DNA of 64,000 nt from Streptomyces sp. MMG1121 (GCF_001280015.1 NZ_LGDV01000213.1:1-64000), one strand, 5' to 3'. Shown: positions 1 through 9,720, counted from the first letter of the stretch. Notes: generated from the letters alone by a model not told the origin. Translations and numbers: made by a program.

Positions 1-273
1 TTCCGGGGCCGCGCGACGATTTCGGCGCAACGCGGTGGGCACCCGGCCGACCGGCACTTCAGCGTCCAGCGGATCACCGGCCACGCGCATCTGTGGGTGA
101 GCGAATGCATCATCACCTACGACGGTATTCCTTCGTATTCGGTGAGCATCATGGAATTCGTTGACCAGCACGTGGTACACGAGACGCAGTACTTCGCCAA
201 CCCCTTCAGCGCGCCGGCTCGGCGGGCCGCGCTCGCGGAGCCGATGCCGGGCCGAGTCATCGCCGGCCCCTGA
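1..273 (+). CDS. SnoaL-like / NTF2-fold protein, 3' part only
   Basis: The reading frame is open from the first base of the window to a TGA at 271-273, so the 5' end lies outside. The 90 visible residues contain a run around GHAHLWVSECIITYDG, then SVSIMEFVDQHVVHETQYFANPF, which is the usual C-terminal strand pattern of SnoaL-like polyketide-cyclase/NTF2 small-pocket proteins. Members of this family are often small hydrolases, isomerases or ligand-binding proteins, so the substrate cannot be deduced. The downstream sequence is a tandem repeat and a transposase fragment, so no operon partner is visible. The family call is moderately safe; no specific function is claimed. Confidence 0.6.
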   Translation, partial: FRGRATISAQRGGHPADRHFSVQRITGHAHLWVSECIITYDGIPSYSVSIMEFVDQHVVHETQYFANPFSAPARRAALAEPMPGRVIAGP

Positions 274-326
274 TTCCTGGCCTCGTCCGGGTCGGCCCCA
301 GATTCCTGGCCTCGTCCGGGTCGGCC
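272..326. repeat. Two-copy direct repeat at the 3' end of the SnoaL-like gene
   Basis: A 26-bp unit beginning GATTCCTGGCCTCG occurs at 272-297 and again at 301-326, with a 3-bp spacer (period 29). The first copy overlaps the stop codon of the SnoaL-like gene. It directly abuts the transposase remnant, so it may be a scar of insertion or slippage. Confidence 0.8.
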
Positions 327-329
327 GGC

Positions 330-446
330 CGACGCGGATGCCCACGCATCGGAATCCGTGGAGCCGGGCGAGGGTCCGCTCGATCACCCAGCGCCAGGCC
401 GCCATGGACGAGTCGCCCTTCGAAGCGTGCGTGATGGCCTGGGCTC
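330..446 (-). pseudogene. IS5-type transposase C-terminal remnant
   Basis: Read on the minus strand, one frame gives a segment ending WRWVIERTLARLHGFR, which matches the conserved W-V-x-E-R-T-x-A-W-L-H-x-F-R-R block at the end of the DDE domain of IS5-family transposases. Nothing else of the enzyme is recognisable on either side, and no terminal inverted repeats were seen. It is a short decayed fragment in a frame that does not continue. The family assignment rests on this one motif. Confidence 0.45.
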
Positions 447-1881
447 GGGCCGTTGCCTGTGTCTGCGGGACGCCGAGGTTGTCCGGCCGGGACGCGGGCC
501 ACGACGTCGGTGTCCCGCTCACGCGGGCGCTGGTGCTTTTCCTGGGTGTGCGGTGCTGCAGGCCGACTCTCGTTCGTGGTCACCGCTCCGTGGCGTCGGC
601 TTCTCGCATCTGCACGCACCATTGGCAGGTGTCCACCGCGTCAGCGCCAGGGACTGCCTGGACCGGCCACTCGGGGCGTTCACGCACGCGCCGGTCCGCT
701 CCCGACGCCTGGGACGGCTCACGCCATTCCGGCGTCCGCCGGCCGTTCTCGGCGCGGTCACCGGCCGCGTCGTTGGTGACGCCGAAGGACACCTGCGGAC
801 CGGGAACGCGTTCTCGGCCCGCATCGCCACAGACAGCGCTGCTCCGGGCGGCGACATCACGGCCCCCCTGAGCAATGACGCTCAGGCCCCGTGCGATCCA
901 CTTCACCACACCGCTCGGCACAGGCAACCTCCACACAGAACGACTTCCAGGGAAGTGACCCAGCGTCCGCCCAGGCGCCGGTGGCGGCAATCGGCGCACA
1001 CCCGGGCGCGCGAGGCAAACGTCCCGCGTGTCGTCTCGGACGAGCCGCGGTCCGCCGACCGGTGCAACCAGTTCGGGCGGCTGGTTTGAGACATTCGAGA
1101 CGGCTGCAGAACGTTCTCCTGGCCGTTGTTCTCCACGTCCCGGCCGCCCTCCACGCGGCCGGAAGTGGCCACTTGGGCCCGACGGTCTGTGTGACTTCCG
1201 GCACTCCCCCGCATGGAGCAGGAGCACGAGACGACGGGTCCTCTGCTCGTCCAGAGCTGCCCTGGCATCAGGCAGTTGGCCTCGAACGAGAGGCTGGTAC
1301 CGATGCGGGTGGCACTGGCCTTCAACCTCCGCGACGGCGATACCGGGCCGCGAGGTTTCACCCCGGCCACCACGATCGGCGCCCTCCTGGGACGAGTGCA
1401 CGCGGGCCAGGTGGTGAATCTGCCGTGGGCGCGCGCCGCACGTGGCGGCAGTCCCCGCTGCCCACGCTGTGCGAGGACCTCCGCCTGCACTACGCCGGTT
1501 CGGGCCACGCCGCCATGCGCAAAGCGCTCGACAAGAACGGGCTCCTGGGGATCACTCCGGCCTCCTACGTGACCGACACGGCCCGGGCCCGCTGCCGGGC
1601 CGTCGTACTCCGCGGCCAGTATCCGGCTCAAGGGGTCGCGCCGCTCCTTGAACGGCTCCAGCAGGCGGTTGGGCCTACCGTCGCGGGCGGAGGGGGACCA
1701 TCGGCCGGGGCTCGCGTCGCGAGAGCCGGCGCACGGTCTTGCGGTCGTGGATGTCCCGTTCTGTCTCGTCCACCTGTGCTTCGGGGATCCTGATGAACCG
1801 TGCGTGGACCACGGCCTGCCGTGAAGCCGCCTGTTCCCGAATCCGGTTGCCGCTTCGTGGCCCTCTGCGCATCCTGCTGGG
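447..1881. other. Degenerate region without a confident gene
   Basis: Several overlapping open frames exist on both strands but none has recognisable domains or a convincing start. The most protein-like piece is on the plus strand at about 1458-1690, around LCEDLRLHYAGSGHAAMRK and LLGITPASYVTDTARARC. It has no usable start or end and its family is unknown to me. The region sits between a transposase remnant and an intact gene and looks like decayed coding DNA. Confidence 0.5.
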
Positions 1882-2745
1882 ATGCGCTTCTCCGTCAACA
1901 TCCCGAACTTCGGTGACTTCGCCGACCCCCGTAACGTCGCGACGGCGGCGGCTGCCGCCGAACAGGCCGGCTGGGACGGGCTCTTCGTCTGGGACCACGT
2001 CTTGCACCGGCAGCACCAGGGGCGTCCCTTCGGAGATCCCTGGATGCTGCTGACCGCGGCAGCGCTGGCGACCTCCCGAATCCGACTGGGCACCCTGCTG
2101 ACGCCGGTCCCCCGCTACCGTGCACAGCAACTGGCCCGCCAGGTGGCCACCCTGGACCACCTCAGCGGCGGCCGGGTGATCTTCGCCGCGGGCCTGGGCG
2201 GTCCGATCGACGACGAATACCGCAGCTTCGGCGACACCGCCGAGCCACGCCTCCTCGCCGAGCGGCTGGACGAGGGACTGGATCTGTTGTGCCGCTTCTG
2301 GTCCGGCGAGCCGGTGAACCACCACGGCCGGCACTACCAAGTCCGGGACGTGACGCTGCTGCCCGCCACTGTGCAGCGGCCCGGTCCGCCGGTGTGGATC
2401 GGCGGGTTCTGGCCCCGTCGCCTGCCCATGCGGCGGGCAGCACGGTGGGACGGCGCGGTGCCGCTCTTCGAGACGGCCCGGCACGGGCACGTGCCCGACG
2501 CGGCGGAGGTACGGGAACTGGTCGCCTATGTACGCAAGCACCGTACGGCCGCGGCCGAGCGTCCCTTCGAGTTCGTGCTCGGCGGTGCCACGCCCCTGGA
2601 CCCGGCCAAGGCCAAGGACGTGATCGGCCCACTGCACGACGCCGGCGCCACCTGGTGGGACGAGCGACAGATCCAGACCGGCCCCGACCTGGACCGCCTC
2701 CCTCCGGTGCTGCGCCGCATCGAGGCTGGGCCGCCGGTGCTCTGA
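1882..2745 (+). CDS. LLM-class (luciferase-like) F420/flavin-dependent oxidoreductase
   Basis: The 287-residue protein begins MRFSVNIPNFGDFADP and runs through the typical single-domain TIM-barrel landmarks: AEQAGWDGLFVWDHVL near residue 30, TSRIRLGTLLTPVPRYRAQQLARQVATLDHLSGGRVIFAAGLG around 70-115, and RPGPPVWIGG near 170. These mark the bacterial luciferase-like family, in actinobacteria often F420-dependent. Length is normal for the family. The ATG is preceded by only a weak purine stretch. No co-directional partner is close, so the substrate is unknown. Confidence 0.88.
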   Translation: MRFSVNIPNFGDFADPRNVATAAAAAEQAGWDGLFVWDHVLHRQHQGRPFGDPWMLLTAAALATSRIRLGTLLTPVPRYRAQQLARQVATLDHLSGGRVIFAAGLGGPIDDEYRSFGDTAEPRLLAERLDEGLDLLCRFWSGEPVNHHGRHYQVRDVTLLPATVQRPGPPVWIGGFWPRRLPMRRAARWDGAVPLFETARHGHVPDAAEVRELVAYVRKHRTAAAERPFEFVLGGATPLDPAKAKDVIGPLHDAGATWWDERQIQTGPDLDRLPPVLRRIEAGPPVL

Positions 2746-2999
2746 TGAGCCGTCCGAGGCCGTGCCGGACGTGTTCGGCATCCCCCTGGGGAAACGGCAC
2801 CGCGCGGGTGGGGAATCAGGGGAACTACATGGGGACCTACATGACGCTGAAGGGCTGCCCTCAGGGACGGGACAGACCTGGCCGCTTGACTCCTCGCCTC
2901 CGGATACCGAGTTGCCGCAAGACGACGCTCCGGAGTTGCTCCGGTCAGACAGCCGACTCCGCGTGACGAGTCGGCCCGCCACGCGGTAGAACCCGACGC

Positions 3000-3491
3000 A
3001 TGACCGTCTTCTACTGCGCCAAGTGCGCTATCGCACTCACCGGGGACCTGGAGGCTCTGCCCACCGTCCCGGACATCGGCGACCCGGATGACGGCCGGGA
3101 CGAGGAGACCCGGCGGGCCCGTTCCACTGTTCCTCGCGGGTACTACGCCATCGACCCTGACCCGTGGGGCACGCCTTTCGGGCCAGCCGCCGCGTCCAGC
3201 CAGCACACCCGCAGCACGGGCCGCGAGCTGCTCAGGCTTGCCACCCTCACCCCCTCCGCCTCCGCCGGCCCACGCGACAGCGTCATCGTCCACCCCGACG
3301 ACGTCATGCCCCGTCTCGCCCCGTTCACGTGCGGGGACAACTGGACCGGGTGCTGCGGACCCACTGGCGCACACGGCCCCAACCTGGCCTGCGCCTGCGG
3401 CTCGCGCCTGGCCACCTGGGCTGCCGACTGCCTGGGCCCCAATGAACTGCACCTCGACCCCGTCCGCGTCTACGGCTGGCACCAGGGCTGA
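3000..3491 (+). CDS. Conserved hypothetical protein with Cys pairs
   Basis: A 163-residue protein with a CAKC pair at the N terminus and a second cluster near residues 110-135 (CGDNWTGCCG and LACACGS). The spacing suggests metal or structural cysteines, as in small zinc-ribbon proteins. It ends with HLDPVRVYGW. No known catalytic domain is recognised. It stands alone, 254 bp after the luciferase-like gene, and codon use is typical of the genome. Similar proteins, as I recall, are common hypothetical proteins in Streptomyces. Confidence 0.7.
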   Translation: MTVFYCAKCAIALTGDLEALPTVPDIGDPDDGRDEETRRARSTVPRGYYAIDPDPWGTPFGPAAASSQHTRSTGRELLRLATLTPSASAGPRDSVIVHPDDVMPRLAPFTCGDNWTGCCGPTGAHGPNLACACGSRLATWAADCLGPNELHLDPVRVYGWHQG

Positions 3492-4013
3492 GGCAGGATG
3501 TACCGGGCACGGTGGCGGCGGTGGCGCACCCGGCGCGGGCGCTGGCTGCCGGACGTGGGTGGGGACAGTCCCCGTCAATCCTCAACTCGACGTAGTGGCC
3601 GTGGAGTTGGTGCACGCGCGGCGCGGGTCGGGACGGGTGGCTGCGGCCTTCTTCGTCAGCAGCGCGAGGTGCGCACCGGAGCGGGCTGGAGTGGCTGACT
3701 GCGGACCGGACACTTCCCCCGGCAGCCAGTCCTGGGCGGCCAACCCACCGGAGGCAACGTTCGGTTCGGCTCCGAGCGAGTGTTGTGGAGGAAGATCCGG
3801 CAACCTGGCTCAGCCCACTGACCACGCACACGATCACCGCCGTGGTGCAGGATCCTGCCGCCTGGTGTTCTGTCGCAGCGCCGGCCAATCGACCTCGACG
3901 GGGGCCGACATCCGCCTGGGGAACCTTTTGGAGAGCGTGTGCATCTCCTTGTCCGGGAGTCGGAAACGGGGGCACAAGGCCTCCGCAGGGTGCTCCGCCA
4001 GGGGGACGTACTC
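3492..4013. other. Intergenic region, nothing assigned
   Basis: About 520 bp with overlapping open frames on both strands but no frame with domain-like content. An AGGGGGAC ribosome-binding site for the next gene lies at its right edge (about 3999-4006). Confidence 0.5.
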
Positions 4014-4631
4014 ATGGCACGGCGATCAGCGGCAGTCTCGGCGATCAGCCTGGCGGTGGTCGTGGCCGCTGCGGCCTGCGGCCCGGCGCACCATGGTGCC
4101 GCGCAGCCGACCGCCGGGCCGTCCCGGACGACGGCGCCGACCGTCGAACCGTCACGGACGACCGCGTCGCCCTCGGCCTCGACAGGCGCCCGGCCCGGTC
4201 CCGCATGCGGCACCGGACATCTGCGGTGGAGACTGACGCGCCTCGCCGGCACGTCGGGCAAGGCGCCGACGGCCCTGCTGAGCGCGAGGAACACCAGTGC
4301 CAAATCCTGCGTCTTCAACGGCTATCCGAAGCTCCACGCCTACGCGGGCAAAGGCCCGGCCGTCTGGTCGGAGCCGAAGGCGAAGGTGCCCGTCCGCCTG
4401 GTGCTGAACCCCGGCAGCGCGCTCGACTTCCCGCTCTTCTACCCCGCGTCCCCTGCCGCTGACGGCTCCTGCTCCATCCCGGTCGACGACCACCCGCGCA
4501 TCGAGGTGTTGCCGCCGCACCGCGCGTCCACCGACTACGGCGCCGCCGTGCAGATCACCGACTCGCACGGCCGGAATGTGACCCCTGTGTTCTGCGACAC
4601 CGTTCATCTGGGCGCACCCCGGCTGCGGTAG
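4014..4631 (+). CDS. DUF4232 lipoprotein
   Basis: The chosen ATG at 4014 gives a 205-residue protein starting MARRSAAVSAISLAVVVAAAACG, a lipoprotein signal peptide with the lipobox ending at Cys23. A 75 bp longer in-frame start exists but would bury the signal sequence; AGGGGGAC just upstream supports 4014. A Thr/Ser/Pro-rich linker follows, then a DUF4232 domain with the usual TGKAPTALLSARNTSAKSCVFNGYPKL pattern and paired cysteines. DUF4232 proteins are exported and of unknown function. It probably sits on the outer face of the membrane. Confidence 0.85.
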   Translation: MARRSAAVSAISLAVVVAAAACGPAHHGAAQPTAGPSRTTAPTVEPSRTTASPSASTGARPGPACGTGHLRWRLTRLAGTSGKAPTALLSARNTSAKSCVFNGYPKLHAYAGKGPAVWSEPKAKVPVRLVLNPGSALDFPLFYPASPAADGSCSIPVDDHPRIEVLPPHRASTDYGAAVQITDSHGRNVTPVFCDTVHLGAPRLR

Positions 4632-5061
4632 CGGACCCGTTCGGTCGGGATCTGACGCCCGGACATATAAATGCACACGCGTTCGAGTGTTGTGCGATCA
4701 TGGCGACGGCGACCGCTGACCACGGTCGACCGGATGCCGTCTCACGGGCGGCACGGGGGAACGCATCGGGGGGTGCATGGTGAGCCGGGCGGGATTACTG
4801 AGGCGCAGGCGCCTGTCCGCAGGTGATGATCCGTGCGCCGGTCGGCATGGGCCGGGCCCGCTGTCGGGCCCGTCGCCCGCCGGGGCGCATCGTGCGCCCC
4901 GCAGGGCCCCAGGCCAATGATCACGACCAGCCACCCGAGTTGTAACGCCGACTGACTCCCCCCGGCGAAGACCCGGCCTCGCACTCTGCGTCGGCCGTCG
5001 ACCGCTTGCACGGCCTCGGCTCGTCGAGCCCCACGGCCGACCGGACCTGGAGCAAAGAGAG
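4632..5061. other. Intergenic region upstream of the secreted protease
   Basis: 430 bp without a gene. It contains an unusually AT-rich stretch ACATATAAATGCAC at about 4663-4676 that could hold a -10 element. A GC-rich self-complementary hairpin, CGGGCCCG-CTGT-CGGGCCCG, lies at 4853-4872 and may terminate the lipoprotein transcript. Neither is proven. Confidence 0.35.
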
Positions 5062-6945
5062 TTGTATAGCACACGAATAGGCGTGGGGAGTGTGTTCGCA
5101 CTGTGCGCCGCGCTTCTGCTGGGCAGCGCCGCGACGGCCCGAGCCGTCACACCGGCGCCTGCCGCCCCCACCAGACAGGCGACGGCCCAGTCGACACGCG
5201 TCGGCCACACGACCGCCGCCGCGCGTCCGCCGGTGTCCGTCACACCGTCGTCCGCCGACGACGGCACGTGGACCGTCCGGGACGCCATACGGTTCTGGAC
5301 CCCCGAGCGCATGGCCTCGGCCACCGACCCCTCGGGCCGTATCGCACGGCCGCAGGGCTGGAAGACGCCGCGCGGTAAGCGATCCGTCGCCACCGGGATC
5401 ACCGGCGAGCACTTCGACGGCATCAAATCCGTCGGCACACTCTTCAGCACCACGGGTGACATGAAGGCCCATCACTGCACAGCCAGCGTGGTACGCAGCC
5501 CAGGGCACAACCTCGTCCTCACCGCCGGGCACTGCCTCGGCCGCAACGCTGCGTTCGTGCCCGAATACGACCACACCAAGCCCGCGGGCGACCAGCCGTA
5601 CGGAATCTGGCCGGTCGGTGACTGGTTCCGCGACTCGCAGTACGCCTCGGACCGCAGCGCCAACTCCGACCTGGACTACGCCTTCGCGAGCCTGAACGAG
5701 AACGGCGGGCGCGACGTCCAGGACGTCGTGGGCGCCAACTCCCTCGCCCCCACACCCGGGTTCGTCAACAAGGTGACCGTCATCGGCTACCCCATGGTCA
5801 AGTACGACTCACAGGACCGCGCCTTCCACTGCTCCGACGTCTGGACGACGCCCCTGCCGGCCTACAACCAGATGCAGATCGACTGTGCCGGTATGTGGGG
5901 AGGGGTCTCCGGCGGACCGTGGTTCTCCAAGTTCGACTCCTCGGGCGATACAGGCGAGATCATCGGCAACGTCGGCGGCCTCCTTCAGGGCGGCCCTGAC
6001 GTCAAGACCGACAACCCGCTGTACAACCGGATCACGTACAGCCCACTGCACGGCGACCGGTTCTTCCAGCTCTACGACGACGCCCAGAAGGGCCTGCACA
6101 CCGACCACGGCCCCTACGACCAGCCGCCCCTCCCCTACTCGATGGGCAGCGGCTCGACGTGGGAGCACGCCAAGCTCATGGCCGCCGGTGACTTCAGCGG
6201 CACCGGCCACAGCGACCTGATCGTGGTGTGGACCGACGGCGAGGTCACCCTCTACACCGACGACGGAAACGGCCACTTCACCGCAGAGCGCCGACTGCTG
6301 GCCCCCAACCCGACCTGGACCCACGCGGCGACCATCACCGCGGGCGACTTCACCGGGTCGAGCCGTTTCGACCTGATGGTCCGCTGGTCCGACGGGAAGG
6401 TGACCCTCTACGGCGATGTCGGCACCAACGGTCTCAACGTCGCCGGCATCCAGCTGATCGGCCCCAACTCGACCTGGCAGCACGCCACCCAGATCACCGC
6501 GGGCCGTTTCAACACCTCGGCCTATGTCACGGACCTGATGGTGCGCTGGTCCGACGGTGAGCTCACCCTTTACACCAATGTGGGTGCCGGAGGCTTCGGG
6601 CAGGAACACAAGCTCAAGGACCCCAACTCCACCTGGACCCACGCCACGCTGCTGACGGCCGGCGAGTTCTCCGGCAACCAGAGGTGGGATCTGATGGTGC
6701 AGTGGCCGGACGGTGAACTCGACACCTACGTCAACACCACCACCTCCGCCCTCGGCACCGAGTCACGCATCCAGAACCCCAACGGGCTGTGGACCCGCAA
6801 CACGGTCATGACCACGGGCGACTTCACCTCCGACCACCGCACCGACGACCTCGTCGTCCGCTGGTCCGACGGCGAGACCGGCATGTACGTCGACACGGGG
6901 AAGAGCACGCTCGGCACCGAACAGACCCTGGTTCCGCACGCCTGA
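5062..6945 (+). CDS. Secreted trypsin-like serine protease with C-terminal FG-GAP/VCBS-type repeats
   Basis: A TTG start behind AGAGAG gives a 627-residue protein with a Sec signal peptide (hydrophobic FALCAALLLGSAATARA, cleavage near residue 28). The protease domain shows LVLTAGHC (His157), DLDYAFA (Asp205) and GGVSGGPWF (Ser283), an intact chymotrypsin-type triad. Residues about 365-627 form five repeats of the type TWxHAxxxxAGxFxGxxxxDLMVRWSDGExTLY, a beta-propeller-like repeat domain. It is likely an exported hydrolase whose repeat domain binds substrate or cell surface. A strong terminator follows 41 bp after the stop. Confidence 0.88.
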   Translation: MYSTRIGVGSVFALCAALLLGSAATARAVTPAPAAPTRQATAQSTRVGHTTAAARPPVSVTPSSADDGTWTVRDAIRFWTPERMASATDPSGRIARPQGWKTPRGKRSVATGITGEHFDGIKSVGTLFSTTGDMKAHHCTASVVRSPGHNLVLTAGHCLGRNAAFVPEYDHTKPAGDQPYGIWPVGDWFRDSQYASDRSANSDLDYAFASLNENGGRDVQDVVGANSLAPTPGFVNKVTVIGYPMVKYDSQDRAFHCSDVWTTPLPAYNQMQIDCAGMWGGVSGGPWFSKFDSSGDTGEIIGNVGGLLQGGPDVKTDNPLYNRITYSPLHGDRFFQLYDDAQKGLHTDHGPYDQPPLPYSMGSGSTWEHAKLMAAGDFSGTGHSDLIVVWTDGEVTLYTDDGNGHFTAERRLLAPNPTWTHAATITAGDFTGSSRFDLMVRWSDGKVTLYGDVGTNGLNVAGIQLIGPNSTWQHATQITAGRFNTSAYVTDLMVRWSDGELTLYTNVGAGGFGQEHKLKDPNSTWTHATLLTAGEFSGNQRWDLMVQWPDGELDTYVNTTTSALGTESRIQNPNGLWTRNTVMTTGDFTSDHRTDDLVVRWSDGETGMYVDTGKSTLGTEQTLVPHA

Positions 6946-6985
6946 TCTCGGTTGCCAAAGGACAGGACAGGACTGTGGTCGTGAT

Positions 6986-7020
6986 GCGGAACGGGCAGGC
7001 CGATCACCTGCCCGTTCCGC
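6986..7020 (+). terminator. Terminator after the protease gene
   Basis: Perfect 14-bp stem GCGGAACGGGCAGG / CCTGCCCGTTCCGC around a 7-nt loop, starting 41 bp after the protease stop codon. Confidence 0.75.
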
Positions 7021-7544
7021 GCAACGAATGCGCCCACGCCGCCTGGCTCGTCTCGTGTCGGATGCCGGCCCCGACGCGCCGCATGGCACGACGCCCGGCG
7101 CTGACCGGCCGGGGCCGGCATGACGGGCCGTAAGAGATCCACCGTGCGGGCCGAGACGACGACCTCGCCGCGCCACAGGGCATCGTCCGTTCCCAGCGTG
7201 CGGGCTCCCACCACACCCGGGAGCCGGCCGGCCCACCCGATGTCACCTCGCCGTCAAGCTGCCGGCTGCTCCAGCTGCCCGCCCCGAACCTCTTGGACGG
7301 CTGACGGCTCATCACTGCGCATCGTGCCTCGTGCCGCGTCCTGGTCTCTCGCTCGGCGACCGCGCACCCGACAGGTGCACCGCGTTCACCGCGGCGTAGA
7401 TGACGCCCGCCGAACGCGCCGGTCCACCGGGGTGCGACCAGGAATCAAGGGCACCGGCGGAACTCGTGTTGGCGTGCCCCGCCACGCCCAAGGCGAGGCC
7501 ACCGACAGGTACGCCCTGGCCGCATCGTTTCCTACACTCGCGGG
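7021..7544. other. Intergenic region, nothing assigned
   Basis: About 520 bp between the protease terminator and the small zinc-ribbon gene. Open frames on the minus strand (about 7004-7315) have no recognisable domain and no clear start. Confidence 0.4.
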
Positions 7545-7769
7545 ATGAAGAACTTCACGTGCACGCACTGCGGCAATGTCGGTCTGGCGGAAGGTTTCAT
7601 CGAGGATGCCGGCGAGCACTCGCGGGGGTACGCGCGCTGGATAGAGGGCGCGTTGGAGCGGGGGATTTTCGGGGGCGCCAAGCGGATGGGCCGGCCCCGG
7701 CGGCAGATAGAGGCGTTCCGCTGCCCCCAGTGCGGGCACCTCGACCTGTTCGCCACCGGCGAGGTGTAG
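7545..7769 (+). CDS. Small zinc-ribbon protein (DUF6487-like)
   Basis: 74 residues: MKNFTCTHCGNVG at the N terminus, a central GYARWIEGALERGIFGGAKR segment and a C-terminal RCPQCGHLDLFA. Two CxxC pairs frame the protein and probably bind one zinc. This arrangement recurs in short actinobacterial proteins of unknown role. It is monocistronic here and its neighbours are unrelated fragments. Confidence 0.75.
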   Translation: MKNFTCTHCGNVGLAEGFIEDAGEHSRGYARWIEGALERGIFGGAKRMGRPRRQIEAFRCPQCGHLDLFATGEV

Positions 7770-7839
7770 TCGGCCCTCGTCGCGCCGGATCCCCGTACGG
7801 GCGGTCGAGCCTCTCGCGCCGGGGCCCGTACGGCTGGGG

Positions 7840-8227
7840 AAGGAGGGGCCGCGGTCGCGGTCCACGCCACCTGCCTCAATTTCCGCGAACTCCTGTTGTT
7901 GCGGGGGCAGTACGTACTGCCCGTCAACCGGACGTCGTACCGGTCTCCGACGGTGCCGGCGAGGTCGTCGCCGTGGGGCCGCATGTCCGGCGGGTACGCC
8001 CGGGCAACCGTGTCGCCGCCGCGCTGTTCCCTCGGTGGCTGGACGGTCCGCTGGAATCGGCACATCTGTCGCAGCCGGGTGGCTCGCTCGACGGAATCCT
8101 GACCGAGCAGGCCTCGGCACCGGGGGCCGTGGTGGTCCGGGTTCGGGCCGCCGGACTCGACGCCGCTGACCTGCAGCAGGCACGGGGGGACTACCCGGCG
8201 CCGGCGGGACGGCCGATCGCCTGCTGA
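7840..8227 (+). pseudogene. Mosaic remnant of medium-chain (zinc/quinone) alcohol dehydrogenase genes
   Basis: The frame first reads HATCLNFRELLLLRGQYVLPV, then a one-base loss near 7926-7928 moves the homology to the next frame, PDVVPVSDGAGEVVAVG and RVAAALFPRWLDGPL. Both are N-terminal pieces of NAD(P)-dependent zinc alcohol dehydrogenases. From about 8110 the frame changes topic to VVVRVRAAGLDAADLQQARG, the N terminus of a quinone-reductase type MDR protein. So two MDR fragments appear joined. No start, no Rossmann domain and no stop context remain. Confidence 0.6.
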
Positions 8228-8249
8228 CACGGGACGACAGGTCTCCGCC

Positions 8250-8600
8250 CTTGCGGGTGACGGCGCCCTGGTCGGCGCTGGTGCGGTACCGCTGCGCAGC
8301 ACCGTGCTCCGCATCGACGACGACGGTTTTCGGACTCGTCCGCGTCGACGAGGCGAATGAAGACCCGGGCGAGGTGCTCGAAGCCCTCGACTCGAAGCAA
8401 GTCGAGGGCTCGCGGCGGCCGCAGGATGATGCCGCCGACGGTCGCGACGGCATCCTGGCCGGCGGCGTTGAGAGTGACGAGTTCACGCCGCCGGTCCCGC
8501 GGGTGCGGCAGGCGCTCGACGAGGCCGTGGGTTCGAGCCCGTCCACGATGACGGCGGTGCAGGGGGCGTTGACACCGCCCCGTTGGCGACATCACGAAAA
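8250..8600 (-). pseudogene. MarR-family regulator remnant
   Basis: On the minus strand one frame encodes GVNAPCTAVIVDGLE (recognition helix and wing) and the next encodes GLVERLPHPRDRRRELVTLNAAG, the signature MarR block. A single-base deletion near 8520 separates them. The C-terminal helix (LLRVEGFEHLARVFIRLVDA) follows. The N-terminal dimerisation part is missing. It may once have controlled the adjacent dehydrogenase remnant. Confidence 0.6.
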
Positions 8601-8681
8601 GATGACACCTTCACGAAATCATCACACGAGTCGGCATGCCTGGAGCTACGGTCAACCCTCCAACGCGCCCTGGGGGGACAC

Positions 8682-9167
8682 ATGACCAACCCGTACACCA
8701 TGCCGCCACAGCCGCCCGTGAGAACGGCCCCGCGATGGGCCCGCAAGCGATACGTGCTGCCCGCGCTCGGTCTCGCCTTCGTTCTCGGCATCGGCGCTGG
8801 CGCCGGCGGCCACGACACGGGGAAGGACGCCAAGCCGGCGGCCGACAAAGTGCAGCCGACCACCACGGTCACAGCCACCACCACGGCCACGGCCACGGCG
8901 TCGCCAGAGCCCGGGCCGACGGTGACTCAGACGAAGACGGTCAAGGTGAAGGTGACGGTCACCGCGCATGCGGACGCCGCCGGTTCAGGAAGCGGCGGAA
9001 GTTCGTCCGGCGGATCCTCCACTAGCGGGGGCTCAAGCTCCTCGGGCGGTTCCAGCGATGCCGGAAACGGAGCTACCGCGCTCTGCAACGACGGCACGTA
9101 CTCCTACGCCGCCCACCACCAGGGCGCCTGCTCGCATCACGGAGGCGTGGCCGTCTTCTACCGCTAG
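8682..9167 (+). CDS. DUF3761 membrane-anchored or secreted protein
   Basis: ATG at 8682 behind GGGGGGA gives 161 residues. After a short cytoplasmic start (MTNPYTMPPQPPVRTAPRWARKR) comes one hydrophobic segment (YVLPALGLAFVLGIGAGAGG), then a Thr-rich and Gly/Ser-rich linker. The C-terminal DUF3761 motif ends CSHHGGVAVFYR, preceded by ALCNDGTYSYAAHHQGAC. Such proteins are exported with unknown role. An in-frame start 99 bp upstream exists, but the Shine-Dalgarno favours 8682. Two TCACGAAA direct repeats (near 8590 and 8611) lie upstream. Confidence 0.82.
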   Translation: MTNPYTMPPQPPVRTAPRWARKRYVLPALGLAFVLGIGAGAGGHDTGKDAKPAADKVQPTTTVTATTTATATASPEPGPTVTQTKTVKVKVTVTAHADAAGSGSGGSSSGGSSTSGGSSSSGGSSDAGNGATALCNDGTYSYAAHHQGACSHHGGVAVFYR

Positions 9168-9239
9168 GCCGCACCGCAGTTCCCAGACACGAGCCGCTCG
9201 TCGTCCGAACCGGGCGGCTTGTCAGGTATGCCGAGGCCG

Positions 9240-9475
9240 GATCAGATCTCGTGCCGTCACGTACTCAGCACGGGGGCCACGAACGAAGCGGCCAGCGGAC
9301 CCGGACTGTCCTGTTCGTCGCAGGCGAACGCGAGGCGGCTGGACGGTGCGTCGGTCACCGGGACGCAGACCTGGCCTGCCACGACCGGTTCGCCCAGCAA
9401 GTGGGGAGGCACCCGGGATTCCTTTCCCACGCGACAGCGTCTCGCCCTCCACATTGGACATGCGTAGCGCAACGC
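9240..9475 (-). pseudogene. Possible LysR effector-domain fragment
   Basis: A minus-strand frame reads HLLGEPVVAGQVCVPVTDAPSS followed by RLAFACDEQDSPGPLAASFV, resembling the last strands and helix of a LysR substrate-binding domain. No helix-turn-helix region is found within the expected distance, where an intact monooxygenase gene begins instead. The rest of 9168-9935 holds no confident gene. Confidence 0.3.
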
Positions 9476-9720
9476 GCCCGGTCAGCGGGTGCCCGGACGG
9501 GACGAGCCGGCCTTAGCGGACGAGCAGCGGGACGGTTAGCCGGGGCTCGATCTGTCGATCGCCTTGGACAGCACCGGCTGGACGATCGCGAGGTGGACCA
9601 CATTCCGACTGAAGTGCACCCGGTCCATGCGCCCGAACCCGGCCAGGTACACCTGGCCGAGCCGCGGGTGGAGCGAGGTCAAACCAGCGTTGTTCACGGT
9701 GAACTCGAGCCCACCGTACG

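Noticed and set aside
330..446. An intact insertion sequence at the left end
   Set aside because: Only the transposase C-terminal motif is recognisable; no inverted terminal repeats or full catalytic triad.
903..2093. Long minus-strand open frames opposite the luciferase-like gene
   Set aside because: They contain no domains, have shadow-like composition and cover a well-supported gene on the other strand.
4853..4872. GC-rich self-complementary sequence as a regulatory site for the protease
   Set aside because: It lies about 190 bp upstream with no repeated copy; kept only as a possible terminator of the preceding gene.
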